DNA from: CSP1-5 sp964558395
GTDB taxonomy: Bacteria; Methylomirabilota; Methylomirabilia; Methylomirabilales; CSP1-5
Assembly: GCA_964558395.1 (NCBI GenBank)
Contig: CAZLDS010000010.1
Span: 12,767-76,766 of the forward strand
Direction: 5' to 3'
DNA: 64,000 nucleotides
Part shown: positions 33,673 through 42,844 of the stretch, piece by piece
Position numbering within the stretch: the stretch's first letter is position 1
Layout: every line of letters starts with the position of its first letter
The notes under the pieces: generated by a model
The model's database searches: none
What the model was told of the DNA's origin: nothing
Seen by the model: the letters and a program-made list of their open reading frames with translations, nothing else
Position numbers and translations under genes: made by a program

Positions 33673-34698
33673 CTAGTTTTTCCAGCGAAAGCTGGAATCT
33701 AAAAACCCGGCATTTAACAGTTTTTTGAGATGATCGATTCGCTTGTATCGAGGCCCCTCAAAATCATCCAAACACAAACCGAATTGTTGATACGCTTCGT
33801 GCAATTGCATCGCTCCCCGCCGTGCATTCCACTGCGGTTTAAATTCGGGCAGCATATGCGCCAATTTGCTACAGTCGACCCGATAGCAGCGTTTATCCGG
33901 CCCGGCATCTTGGGCATATTCGATGCGAGAGGCGGGCACGATTTCCCTCACAATCGCGGCTAAATCCCTCATTTGATAATTCTCCTCGCTAACCCCCACA
34001 TTGAAAGCCTGATTATGAACCAACTCTCGTGGCGCTTGCAGCACCGCGATGAAGGCGCGGGAAATATCCTCAATGTGGACCACAGGTCGCCAAGGCGTCC
34101 CGTCGCTTTTGAGATGCACATGGCCCGTGGTAAACGCCCAGGCCACCAAGTTGTTGAGCACAAGATCAAAGCGCAGGCGTGGAGATACGCCATAGGCAGT
34201 CGCACTCCGGAGAAATGTAGGACTGAAGTCCGAGTTGGCCAGCCTCGTCACATCTCGTTCCACGAGCACTTTCGACTCACCATAGGGTGTAACAGGTCGA
34301 AGTGGGGCTTTCTCATCCACAATATCCTCGCCCGCTGCACCATAGTTGCTACATGAAGAGGAGAAAACAAAGCGCGAGATGCCCACCTGTTTAGCCAATC
34401 GGGCCAACCCGACCGAAGCGACATAATTGATCTCATACGTTAACTTTGGATCTAGGTCTCCAAGGGGATCGTTTGATAGCCCGGCCAAATGCACCACGGC
34501 GTCACATCCCTCTAAGTCGGAGGCACCGATATCACGAACATCCTTTCTTAGATGAGGGACGTCGGCAAAAAGGCCCCCAAATGTACATCGCTCATAGAGA
34601 TCACTGTCCAAGCCCATCACTTCATGCCCTTCGGTTAGAAGCATGGGCACCATAACTGAACCGACGTAGCCTTTGTGGCCCGTGACTAATATCCGCAT
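33673..34698 (-). CDS. NAD-dependent sugar epimerase/dehydratase (extended SDR)
   Basis: This 341-residue extended short-chain dehydrogenase has the dinucleotide motif VTGHKGYVGS near residue 5, the SSCSNYG and TPYGESK triad region (Ser, Tyr, Lys), and C-terminal substrate loops (RCYRVDCSKL). ATG 34698 is 4 bp after the rfbF stop and both are probably translated together. It may be the 4,6-dehydratase, epimerase or reductase of the CDP- or NDP-sugar made by rfbF; the family does not decide this, and it does not look like a typical RfbG. Confidence 0.88.
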   Translation of the reverse strand: MRILVTGHKGYVGSVMVPMLLTEGHEVMGLDSDLYERCTFGGLFADVPHLRKDVRDIGASDLEGCDAVVHLAGLSNDPLGDLDPKLTYEINYVASVGLARLAKQVGISRFVFSSSCSNYGAAGEDIVDEKAPLRPVTPYGESKVLVERDVTRLANSDFSPTFLRSATAYGVSPRLRFDLVLNNLVAWAFTTGHVHLKSDGTPWRPVVHIEDISRAFIAVLQAPRELVHNQAFNVGVSEENYQMRDLAAIVREIVPASRIEYAQDAGPDKRCYRVDCSKLAHMLPEFKPQWNARRGAMQLHEAYQQFGLCLDDFEGPRYKRIDHLKKLLNAGFLDSSFRWKN

Positions 34699-34702
34699 GT
34701 GT

Positions 34703-35473
34703 TTATTCCCAAATCTTCCATGGCGCCTTGCCACTCTCCCAAAGCCTGTCCAACGTTCGCTTGTCCCGCAATGTATCCATGCAATGCCAGAACGACGTAT
34801 GCTTATAAGCCATCAGTTGCCCATCTTTCGCCAGTTGCTCCAGTGGTTCCTTTTCCCATTGTGTCTCATCGCCAGCGATGTAATCAAAGACCCCCGGCTC
34901 CAGCACAAAAAAGGCGCCGTTGATCCACCCCTCTCGTGCCTGCGGTTTCTCAGAGAACTCAACTATCTGATCACCGCTTATTTCTATGTGACCAAAACGG
35001 GCTGGCGGACGCACGGCCGTTAACGTGGCCAACTTTCCATGAGATCGATGGAAAGCCAGGAGATCGCGCAAATTGACATCCGACACCCCATCTCCCCAGG
35101 TGAGCATGAACCTTTCACTGCCCAAGTAGGGGGCAAGACGCTTTATACGTCCGCCCGTAAGTGTTGCCAAACCAGTGTCGATCAGCTCCACAGTCCAATC
35201 CGGTTTGTGTCCATCATGAACATGCACCTCGGCCCTTTGTACCTTCACAGTCAAATTGCTGATCAATGAGCAATAATCCACCACGTATTTCTTGATCATT
35301 TCACCCTTATACCCCAAAGCAATTACAAAGTGATCGAAGCCGTAATGTGAATAGTGCATCATGATGTGCCAAATAATCGGTTTAGCGCCAATCTCTACCA
35401 TTGGCTTCGGCACTTTCTCGGTCGCTTCAGCAAGACGAGTCCCAAAACCACCTGCAAGAATGATGACTTTCAT
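34703..35473 (-). CDS. rfbF: glucose-1-phosphate cytidylyltransferase
   Basis: This 256-residue nucleotidyltransferase has the clear RfbF signature: MKVIILAGGFGTRLAEAT, VPKPMVEIGAKPIIWHIM, the active-site DG-containing segment LTWGDGVSDV and WINGAFFVLEPGVFD near the end. It makes CDP-glucose from glucose 1-phosphate and CTP, the first step to CDP-linked 3,6-dideoxy or branched sugars. ATG 35473 has GGGAGG 7 bases upstream. A truncated second copy of its N-terminus lies at 41419-41517. Confidence 0.95.
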   Translation of the reverse strand: MKVIILAGGFGTRLAEATEKVPKPMVEIGAKPIIWHIMMHYSHYGFDHFVIALGYKGEMIKKYVVDYCSLISNLTVKVQRAEVHVHDGHKPDWTVELIDTGLATLTGGRIKRLAPYLGSERFMLTWGDGVSDVNLRDLLAFHRSHGKLATLTAVRPPARFGHIEISGDQIVEFSEKPQAREGWINGAFFVLEPGVFDYIAGDETQWEKEPLEQLAKDGQLMAYKHTSFWHCMDTLRDKRTLDRLWESGKAPWKIWE

Positions 35474-35517
35474 TTTACATCCTCCCTCCCCCATTGTAGT
35501 GCGTCAGTCATAGATCG

Positions 35518-36474
35518 TTATTCTGTCTCAGACCGCAAGTCGAACACCACAATACGATCATCGCTTTTCAAGCACCGAGAACGAGATCTCAGATAGCGGT
35601 GAAATTCAATATAGTGATCGAGCCACCAAAACGTCCCCCACACAAACACAATGAAGTTGGCTCCCGCGCGGCGCATCCGGTCGAGTTCGGAAATGGCTGT
35701 CACATCGTCCTCCGGACGTCCCCAGTAGCATCCATCCCGCTCCAGAAACGGCAACGCATTGCGCTTGCGAAAACCTAGTTCACCATCATCAACGAGAATA
35801 AAATTGTGGTCAGAGGGGATGACCTCCTCAATGTCTGCCTCCACTGCGCCAACTTTGTTGTGCCATTCCGACACGGCCTGAGAAGAGTTTTCATGGGGGA
35901 ACGGTACTGGCGGAACGGGTAGTCCGAGGAAGGGACACAATTTCTCCCAGCCGTCACCTCCAGGGATGTCCATCAGGAGCAAATCTGCCGGACGATGTTT
36001 AAAATACTCGAGCACGGCTTTTACACAGCGTTCATATGCATCGAGCCAGCGTCGCTCATCGAACTCAAACGAACCATAAATTTTTTCTCGTATAAACCCT
36101 TTGGAGTTCTTGGTTTCCGGGTCCAGCCTTGACGAATTTTCCAATTCGACTGCCGCGTAGCGGCGTTTGGATTGGAGCCACGCATTCTTAACTCGGGTCG
36201 TCAGGATAAATTTGCTTCCTGGATACTTCTGATCAATCTCGCTATAAGGCAAGCCGGTCCCGTTGGCGATGCCTTGGAAGTGGTTTAGCATGGCAAAGAG
36301 ACGGTCTCCACAAAAAACTTCCTCATCCACTTTGTAATCTAGAAGATGCAACTTGTAATCTAGGAAGTGGCGAGTCCTTATTCCAAGTAGATTTAGAGCC
36401 GTTGACAGGCTAGCAGTTCCTGTACGACCGAGGCCCACGCCAATGACCTTCTGGTTAAACGGAATTCCGTGCAC
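35518..36474 (-). CDS. sulfotransferase-family protein with shared C-terminal module
   Basis: This 318-residue protein has an N-terminal P-loop-like PAPS motif (VIGVGLGRTGTASLSTAL) and a body of the Sulfotransfer_4 type (YPGSKFILTTRVKNAW, then YERCVKAVLEYF). From about residue 217 it carries the locus-specific module (FILVDD, then LPFLERDGCYWG, then FWWLDHYIEFHRYLRS and RIVVFDLR). The reaction would transfer sulfate from PAPS to a hydroxyl. The GTG start (36474) has GGGGGAG upstream and lies 6 bp after the previous GT2 stop. The same module ends three neighbouring glycosyltransferases. Confidence 0.85.
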   Translation of the reverse strand: MHGIPFNQKVIGVGLGRTGTASLSTALNLLGIRTRHFLDYKLHLLDYKVDEEVFCGDRLFAMLNHFQGIANGTGLPYSEIDQKYPGSKFILTTRVKNAWLQSKRRYAAVELENSSRLDPETKNSKGFIREKIYGSFEFDERRWLDAYERCVKAVLEYFKHRPADLLLMDIPGGDGWEKLCPFLGLPVPPVPFPHENSSQAVSEWHNKVGAVEADIEEVIPSDHNFILVDDGELGFRKRNALPFLERDGCYWGRPEDDVTAISELDRMRRAGANFIVFVWGTFWWLDHYIEFHRYLRSRSRCLKSDDRIVVFDLRSETE

Positions 36475-36479
36475 TTCTG

Positions 36480-37790
36480 TTACTCCCCCATGCCAGCGCT
36501 TCTCGACTGACGCCGCATGTCGAACACGATGACCCGATCATTGTCTTTCACGCAGCAAAAAAGAGACCTTAGGTAGCGGTGAAACTCAACATAGTGATCG
36601 AGCCACCAGAAGGTCGGCCATCCGAAGACGATGAAGTTCGCCCCCGAACGTCGCAGACGCTCAAGCTCGCCGATCGCAGTAGCTTCATCCGCTGGTGGCC
36701 CCCAATATTTCCCATCCCGTTCAAGAAACGGTATCGTCCGCCACCGAGCGAAAATCTCAGGGTTAAAGGTCCCCTCGTCCACCAGAATAAAGATGTCTTC
36801 CGTGGAAATTAACGACTCGATGTCCTCTGCTGCCCGCTTCGTCTCCTTCACCCATCTTGTTTCGAGATGCCTCTGGTAGCCCCTTGCGAGTATCGATCCG
36901 ACACCAGAGATGTGTGTGCCAGCTACTACTAGGTCGCGTACCATATCTTGCTTACAACGTCTCAGCCATTTAACCATCTCGATGTAACAATGTGCGCGCT
37001 CGGACCAGTTAATTGGCCCTCGATTTATACCTGCAACATGTTCGGCAAACAGCCTCCACGCTGGAAAAATAAGCCTGCCAGCCCTCTTCGGGTCGTACCA
37101 TACAATAGCCTTATACGGATTACGAAAATCATAGGCACGAACGGATCGTTGATTGTGCTCCCGTTCCAAAAAGAGAAAATCAGGTATCTCATAAAATCGA
37201 CCGTGGAGACTTAACTCGGTCAATAGCGGACGGTCATGCGCTGCAAAATTGCCCAGAAGACGGGTCTTTTTCAAAACATTTGACCGTATGAGACCCCATA
37301 TGGCAAAGGTCTCCCTCCGCGCAAACACCTCTCGGAATCTCCGGTATGGTATCGGGGAAGCAAACTCCGGTCTCGACGGCCACTCTTTACCAAACCGCCC
37401 TCGCGCATCGATGGTGATCGTTCTCGTATAACACAGCACTACTGTGGGATCCCGATCGAGAACTTCGACACATCTGGCCAGGAAATCGGGCCGGCAAACA
37501 TCATCGTGGGCTGCCCACTTGAAATACTCGCCTGAGGCCAATTCAAACAACCTTGTGTAGTTAGTAGAAGCGCCCATGTTTTCCTTGTTACGATAGTAAC
37601 GAACCCTTTTGTCCTGTGCAGCGTACTCGCGGCATATTTCTTCCGTCTCGTCCGTCGAGCCGTTGTCCGAAATTATCAATTCAAAATCTTCGAAGGTCTG
37701 AACCAGAATTGAGTCAATCGCTTCACGAACAAAGTTCTCTCCGTTATGAACGGGAAGGCCAATGCTTACTCTGGAGTTTTGGATCACCAT
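36480..37790 (-). CDS. GT2 glycosyltransferase with shared C-terminal module
   Basis: This 436-residue protein has a GT-A family 2 domain at residues 8-240: SIGLPVHNGENFVREAI, IISDNGSTDET and the metal/donor-binding AAHDDVCRPDF. A linker of about 80 residues (to 325) follows, and then the module (IFILVDEGTF, then IPFLERDGKYWGPP, then FWWLDHYVEFHRYLRS). It is a close paralogue of 41538-42821 (about 60 percent identity by eye), so the pair arose by duplication. Donor and acceptor unknown. It ends 6 bp before the sulfotransferase start. Confidence 0.88.
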   Translation of the reverse strand: MVIQNSRVSIGLPVHNGENFVREAIDSILVQTFEDFELIISDNGSTDETEEICREYAAQDKRVRYYRNKENMGASTNYTRLFELASGEYFKWAAHDDVCRPDFLARCVEVLDRDPTVVLCYTRTITIDARGRFGKEWPSRPEFASPIPYRRFREVFARRETFAIWGLIRSNVLKKTRLLGNFAAHDRPLLTELSLHGRFYEIPDFLFLEREHNQRSVRAYDFRNPYKAIVWYDPKRAGRLIFPAWRLFAEHVAGINRGPINWSERAHCYIEMVKWLRRCKQDMVRDLVVAGTHISGVGSILARGYQRHLETRWVKETKRAAEDIESLISTEDIFILVDEGTFNPEIFARWRTIPFLERDGKYWGPPADEATAIGELERLRRSGANFIVFGWPTFWWLDHYVEFHRYLRSLFCCVKDNDRVIVFDMRRQSRSAGMGE

Positions 37791-37801
37791 TGGACTATAC
37801 T

Positions 37802-39979
37802 CTAGATACGGAGAGAGTCATTAATTTCGGGCCTCAAATCAAGAACGACAAGCCTCTCACTTTCCAATACGCACGGAAACCTCGAACGCAGATATTTATA
37901 GAATTGTGAGTAGTAATCGAACCACCAGAATGCTGGCCATCCAAAGACCATGAAACTGGCACCATTCTGGCGCATCCGTTCAAGTTCCTGGATAGCAGTC
38001 TCGTCATCCAAGGGATTTCCCCAGTACACTCCATCACGCTCGAGGAAGGGAAAGGCACGGCGGCCCGCGACAAGCTCGCACATCCTAATATTTTCATCGA
38101 CCAAGATAAACGTATCCCCCGGGGGAATCACTCCCGCTATCTTCTGAGCATCGATTTGCTGTTGTTCTCTCCAATTCAGGTTGAGGCTTGGTACAAGCAG
38201 ACGGGTTAAGTCACCTCGAGATCTGTTCAGGGACAACAGACGCTCAGCAAGCCACTCACGATAGGATGTATCTCGCGCACGATCCGACCGCAGCAACTGG
38301 GCGACGGCGTCCGTATGCTCTGCTATCATTGCAAGAGGTTGGGTGCCTTCAATAGCATGCAATTCCCGTTCTTTGCCCTGCCCGGCGTGCAGGCGGACTC
38401 GGGCGAGTTCCCTGCGAATAAAAACCATATCGAACTTACTTGCCAAGCGTATGTACAGATTTAGATCTAATAACTGCTTGGAGTGCGGGGCCCCGAATGG
38501 TCCGACAGCCGCAAGTGCCGAAGACCGCATCAAAACAGTGGCAGGGTGTGCCACCCAGACGGGCCCGGCGACAATACGATGAAGGTACTCCAATCCGGCA
38601 ATGACCCCATCCGGCATGTCTCCTGCATTTTGCACGTGCAGCGGGACACCGTTCGCGTCGATGTACCTGGCGAGCCCAGCTGAGAAAGCTGCACTTTGAT
38701 GCATATCCAAGGCCTTAACAGATTCGCTAATAAAACCAGGCAACATCACATCATCATCTGGCAGAATTGTTACATAAGGACTTCGGTTCATTTCGAGTAC
38801 GCGATTCCAATTTCCAAATAGTCCGATGTTCATTTCGTTTCGTATATAGGTAAGGTGCGAGTCACCAAATGACTGCACGACCGCTTCCGTATCATCAGCA
38901 GATGCATTGTCCAGCACCACAACCTGGAAATCTGGATAGTCCTGCGAGAGAACGCTTTTCAGGCAGACCTTCAGGAACTGCGAGCGATTGCACGTTGGAA
39001 TACCAATAGTAACTTTTCTATTGGATACCCCTGAAGCACTCCTAATGTGTTGTGAACACTGCGTGCTATCTGCCATACGGCGTCTCTCCTCCACGGGACT
39101 GAACCATCTACTTTCCTCAAGATAGTAACGCCATTGTAGCTTCGCCGGATGTTCACAGTTGAGCTGCCAGGGTTTATTTGGACCAATAAAATGATGGATA
39201 TAGGGATTCCGAAGCAGATCATCCCGTACGGCCTCAATTTCCTCTTTGAAGTCTGACTCCCCCCAACGTTCGTATGACAATATGCTAGATGCGACATTCC
39301 ATTTTGGATCGAGCATGCCCCAATCACCGGCCAGCACCGCGTTCAGGCCTTCCTGAGAAAGAAAGTTTAAAGCACCCTTGTACTGTCTCAGATAGCGAAA
39401 CACTTTCTCGCTGAGCACCTCCGCCCGCCATCGCTTGAGGTTCATCACTAGGACGCCGGCATTGAAATACGGCGTTTCGGGCCTAAATCCCAACTCTTGG
39501 TAATTAGTCAGCCCACCTGGTGAGGATACGTACGGAATCAAAAAATCGCGTACGGCTAAGAGTGCGTGACCGTCCAAGTTCTCTTCACAAAGCTTCGCGA
39601 GGTTCGCTTCCACTTGTATGTCGCAGTCTAAGTAGATCGCTCTGTTAAACCGTTCCGGTATCACGTCGGGAATAAGCAACCTATAATACGTGGCTGCCGT
39701 AATATGGCCGCCAATTTTCAGGTCACTCAGTGCCGAAATATTTGGCGTGAGCCATTGCAACTCTACGTTGCTATGATTTGCATCGACTACACGGTGGAGC
39801 CTTCGCCTGCTTAAGTGGCTGATTCCGCCGTCGATAATACACAGGTAGAGAGGGCAGCTTCGCTGCAGATGAACCAGTGCAGAGTAGAGAGCCACGGCGA
39901 GAGACATGGCATCGTTGTCGTCTGACCCAAATACCAGAACAAGCGGTTCACTTCGTGGTTCGGTCGTAATGGTACCCAT
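37802..39979 (-). CDS. tandem GT8-GT2 glycosyltransferase with shared C-terminal module
   Basis: This 725-residue protein has three parts. Residues about 10-295 are GT8-like (VLVFGSDDNDAMSLAVAL, YLDCDIQ as DxD, FNAGVLVMNLKRW, HFIGPNKPW). Residues about 315-555 form a GT2 domain (VTIGIPTCNRSQFL, VVLDNASADDT, TILPDDDVMLPG). Residues about 612-720 are the module (FILVDENIRM, then FPFLERDGVYWG, then FWWFDYYSQFYKYLRS). Two glycosyltransferase folds in one chain imply two sugar additions in sequence, a common arrangement for polymerising enzymes. Start ATG 39979 has a weak ribosome site. It ends 12 bp before the GT2 gene. Confidence 0.85.
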   Translation of the reverse strand: MGTITTEPRSEPLVLVFGSDDNDAMSLAVALYSALVHLQRSCPLYLCIIDGGISHLSRRRLHRVVDANHSNVELQWLTPNISALSDLKIGGHITAATYYRLLIPDVIPERFNRAIYLDCDIQVEANLAKLCEENLDGHALLAVRDFLIPYVSSPGGLTNYQELGFRPETPYFNAGVLVMNLKRWRAEVLSEKVFRYLRQYKGALNFLSQEGLNAVLAGDWGMLDPKWNVASSILSYERWGESDFKEEIEAVRDDLLRNPYIHHFIGPNKPWQLNCEHPAKLQWRYYLEESRWFSPVEERRRMADSTQCSQHIRSASGVSNRKVTIGIPTCNRSQFLKVCLKSVLSQDYPDFQVVVLDNASADDTEAVVQSFGDSHLTYIRNEMNIGLFGNWNRVLEMNRSPYVTILPDDDVMLPGFISESVKALDMHQSAAFSAGLARYIDANGVPLHVQNAGDMPDGVIAGLEYLHRIVAGPVWVAHPATVLMRSSALAAVGPFGAPHSKQLLDLNLYIRLASKFDMVFIRRELARVRLHAGQGKERELHAIEGTQPLAMIAEHTDAVAQLLRSDRARDTSYREWLAERLLSLNRSRGDLTRLLVPSLNLNWREQQQIDAQKIAGVIPPGDTFILVDENIRMCELVAGRRAFPFLERDGVYWGNPLDDETAIQELERMRQNGASFMVFGWPAFWWFDYYSQFYKYLRSRFPCVLESERLVVLDLRPEINDSLRI

Positions 39980-40072
39980 CAGTCAAAACTCTTGACACGC
40001 TTATTCCACCGCAACTTGAAAAAACGGGGAAAACTGCCCTCCACGGCAAAGTCAGCTATACTGAGAGGCGGA

Positions 40073-41254
40073 TTAACCATCTCTATTCATCGCCTCCTCG
40101 ACCAGCCGAGTGAGGACCTTGTCTGAGTCAAAGTACTCCTCGGCAATGGTGCGTGCGGCCTCGGCATGCCGGACATAGTTGCCCTCGACCTCACGGATTG
40201 CAACAGCCGCTTCCTCTACTGTCCGAAACGAGAGCACCCCTTCCCCAACAGGAATGACCACGGCGAAGCCCGTGTCCTGGACGACGACAGGCCTCCCAGC
40301 GGCCAAGTAGCAGGCGGACCGGCCGCTGAACCAGCCCGCCTGCCCTACGACGTAGCCATTTTTGGCAACCGTCCACTCGGCCATCGATGACTCGATATAG
40401 TGACGATAGGTGTCGAGGTCGGGACAGACTTCGGCCGGATTGACCAGGTGCCAGCCCTTGTGAGTCAGAAAGCTCCAAGGAGTCCGGCGTGTCCTCCCAG
40501 CTGGGTTTACAGCGAGTTCGAGGATTGTGGGGGCGACCATACCGGGTAGTTCGAGGAAACGCATGAACTCAACATCCTTCTGCCCATAGGTTTGGCCGTT
40601 ATACTCAATGGGCTTGTAGCTTGTCCAATTCATGACGGTTGTGAAGACATCACGTCGGGGCGCCGAGGGGTACCACTCCGAAAGCAAAATCGGTTTTCGC
40701 AGGGAGCGCCACAGGTGGCCCGTCGCCGGCCCAGTCTCGGAAAGGCACTCTCCATAACTGAAGTAGACATTATGGGCGTCGACTTGCTTGCGAAAATCGA
40801 CCTGCCCCCGTGCCAGCTTGACCTGTGTGAAGACGGGGTCGGTATCCACGTAAACAAGTCGAGGAATTTTCCGATAGTCCCAAGGGCGCGCAAGCGTACA
40901 CGAAACATTGATGAGGAGGTCGGCAGATTCTATGGCATTTGCGCGTTCCTTGCCTGAAAGACCAAACCATTCCGCCTTGCTATGCGATCTGTCAACAAAA
41001 TGGTAGGCCCACTTGTGACCCAGACCGAAACGTGACATGACTCCGCCCAGGAAATGAACGTTGTATGTGCAATCGCCGCTAACGACACCTTCCACTGGGT
41101 TATAGGGACACTGTTCTGTATCTTCTAGGTAATATACGTCGTGGCCGAGACGTGCTAATCCGACCACGTACTGCAAATAGTCCCACGTGACTCCCCCAAG
41201 AGGGTACTGAGCAATTAGCCCCGTGACGATAATACGAAGTGATGAAGTCGACAT
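40073..41254 (-). CDS. GT-B fold glycosyltransferase, duplicate copy
   Basis: This 393-residue protein starts with a GT-B Rossmann strand (IIVTGLIAQYPLGGVTW) and keeps the C-terminal donor region SACYLAAGRPVVVQDTG. It is about 75 percent identical to 42845-44077, with a block of 128 bases (40341-40468) that differs at only 4 positions. The N-terminal halves diverge more, so identity is patchy. Acceptor unknown. It starts just left of a region of gene fragments, evidence that this copy was placed by duplication. Confidence 0.85.
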   Translation of the reverse strand: MSTSSLRIIVTGLIAQYPLGGVTWDYLQYVVGLARLGHDVYYLEDTEQCPYNPVEGVVSGDCTYNVHFLGGVMSRFGLGHKWAYHFVDRSHSKAEWFGLSGKERANAIESADLLINVSCTLARPWDYRKIPRLVYVDTDPVFTQVKLARGQVDFRKQVDAHNVYFSYGECLSETGPATGHLWRSLRKPILLSEWYPSAPRRDVFTTVMNWTSYKPIEYNGQTYGQKDVEFMRFLELPGMVAPTILELAVNPAGRTRRTPWSFLTHKGWHLVNPAEVCPDLDTYRHYIESSMAEWTVAKNGYVVGQAGWFSGRSACYLAAGRPVVVQDTGFAVVIPVGEGVLSFRTVEEAAVAIREVEGNYVRHAEAARTIAEEYFDSDKVLTRLVEEAMNRDG

Positions 41255-41311
41255 GGAAGCTTCCCGTTGAATTCGTCTCCAGCGCTGACCCGAGAATCCG
41301 GCCCTATTGAA

Positions 41312-41406
41312 CTACCCCCATGCAAGCACGCGGCTCGGTAAGCGGCTCTTTTCAGCGCCCTTGAAACCTCCTGCTGATCTCCCCGGTTATCCCCAAAGGG
41401 GAATGC
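41312..41406 (-). pseudogene. relic of polysaccharide deacetylase C-terminus
   Basis: The minus strand reads AFPFGDNRGDQQEVSRALK, then AAYRAACLHGGSS, matching the intact deacetylase at 44120-44857 (AFPYGDNGGDQQEVTRALK, AGYRAACLYGGGP). No start or active-site residues remain, so it is a fragment. It adjoins the rfbF stub. Confidence 0.8.
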
Positions 41407-41418
41407 AATTGAACTGAT

Positions 41419-41517
41419 TTACCGACGGCCTCTCGATGCCACCATCAGCTTCGGCCGAATCTCAGTCTCTTCGGCGAGGCGCGATCCAAAACCGCCCGCA
41501 AGAATTGCGATTTTCAT
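41419..41517 (-). pseudogene. rfbF: truncated second copy of rfbF (N-terminus)
   Basis: ATG 41517 follows AGAGGTGTC and encodes MKIAILAGGFGSRLAEETE, then RPKLMV, closely related to the intact rfbF. The reading is lost after that and stops at 41419. The last residues and the stop appear to come from deacetylase sequence, which fixes the fusion point near 41440. Confidence 0.82.
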
Positions 41518-41537
41518 CTGACACCTCTCTCATCCAT

Positions 41538-42821
41538 TTATGCATCTTCTTTGGTAGTTGTCGGCGAAACGAGTGACCCCAAGTCGAACACCACCACCCG
41601 ATCAGTTTCCAATACGCAACAATACTTCGCACGAAGATGACTGTAGAATCGGGAGTAGTAATCACGCCACCAGAAGGCCGGCCATGGCAAAACAAAAAAG
41701 TTCGCTCCGGATCGACGCAAACGTTCGAGTTCGCCGATTGCAGTATCGTCGTCTGGTGGCGGCCCCCAATAGATGCCATCTTTTTCAAGGAATGGGATAG
41801 TTTGTCGCTCACCGAAAACCTCTGTCTCGAGCGTTTCCTCATCGACAAGAATAAATGTATCGCCCAAAGGGATCACTGAGTTGATGTCATACGATATCGG
41901 ATCCAGCCGCTTAAGCCAATTTATCCCGAGGCCAGAGACCTGTTCTGTGGCCACTATCACATCGCTTAATAGCCCCTGTTTGTGTCGTGTTATCCATCTT
42001 ACCATTTCGTTGTAGCACCGCACTCGTCCTCGCCAACTCAGTGGTGCCCGCCCAATGCCGAGCGTGTGTTCACTGAGCAGCCTCCATCTCGGAAAGATAA
42101 TCTTACCCGCCCTTTTCGGGTCGTAGCAGACGATGGCATCCCGGGGTTTACGCCAATTATAGGCACGAATCGATTTTGCCTTGTGTTCTCGTTGCAGGAA
42201 AAGAACCTCAGGGATTTCATAAAAGCGACCAAAGAGACTCAATCCACTCAATAGCGGACGATCATTGCCTGGAAAATTGCCAAGCAGTCGTGTTTTTCTC
42301 AGGACATCCGCCCGTACCACGCCCCAGACGAAGAAGGTTTCTTTCAATGCTAAAGCCTCTCGAAATCTCCTGTGCGCTACTTCCGATCCAACGTCTGTTC
42401 CGGCATTCCATATTTTTATCCACTGTCCGTTCTCATCAATGTTTGCCGTTCTTGAGTGACATAAGACCACAGAAGAATCCTCGTCCAGCACGCGAACACA
42501 TCTTGCCAAGTAATCGGGTTGACAAACGTCATCGTGCGCAGCCCATTTGAAATATTGGCTTGACGCCAAGTTAAACACTCTCGTGAAGTTGCCGGAAGCA
42601 CCGATGTTCTCGTGATTCCGAAAGTAACGGACTCGGTGATCTTGAGCTGCGTGGGCTTGACATATTGCTTCGGTTCGATCCGTCGACGCGTTATCAGAAA
42701 TGATGAGTTCGAAATCATCGAAAGTTTGCACGAGAAGGGATTCAATGGCTTTCTCCAAAAAGTTTTCCCCATTGTAGACAGGAAGACCGATGCTCACCCG
42801 GGGGTTACGATGGACGCGCAT
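41538..42821 (-). CDS. GT2 glycosyltransferase with shared C-terminal module (paralogue)
   Basis: This 427-residue protein is the closest relative of 36480-37790. GT-A domain: SIGLPVYNGENFLEKAI, IISDNASTDRT, WAAHDDVCQPDYLA; module from about residue 315 (TFILVDEETL, then IPFLEKDGIYWGPP, then FWWRDYYSRFYSHLRA). It starts at ATG 42821, 23 bp after the GT-B stop at 42845, in the same transcript. The C-terminus contains an extra short tail (VSPTTTKEDA). Confidence 0.87.
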   Translation of the reverse strand: MRVHRNPRVSIGLPVYNGENFLEKAIESLLVQTFDDFELIISDNASTDRTEAICQAHAAQDHRVRYFRNHENIGASGNFTRVFNLASSQYFKWAAHDDVCQPDYLARCVRVLDEDSSVVLCHSRTANIDENGQWIKIWNAGTDVGSEVAHRRFREALALKETFFVWGVVRADVLRKTRLLGNFPGNDRPLLSGLSLFGRFYEIPEVLFLQREHKAKSIRAYNWRKPRDAIVCYDPKRAGKIIFPRWRLLSEHTLGIGRAPLSWRGRVRCYNEMVRWITRHKQGLLSDVIVATEQVSGLGINWLKRLDPISYDINSVIPLGDTFILVDEETLETEVFGERQTIPFLEKDGIYWGPPPDDDTAIGELERLRRSGANFFVLPWPAFWWRDYYSRFYSHLRAKYCCVLETDRVVVFDLGSLVSPTTTKEDA

Positions 42822-42844
42822 CACTTGTTTTCCCCATTATCTGC

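Noticed and set aside
41419..41517. Intact second cytidylyltransferase gene
   Set aside because: Only 26 codons match rfbF; the nucleotide-binding core and active site are missing and the frame stops at 41419.
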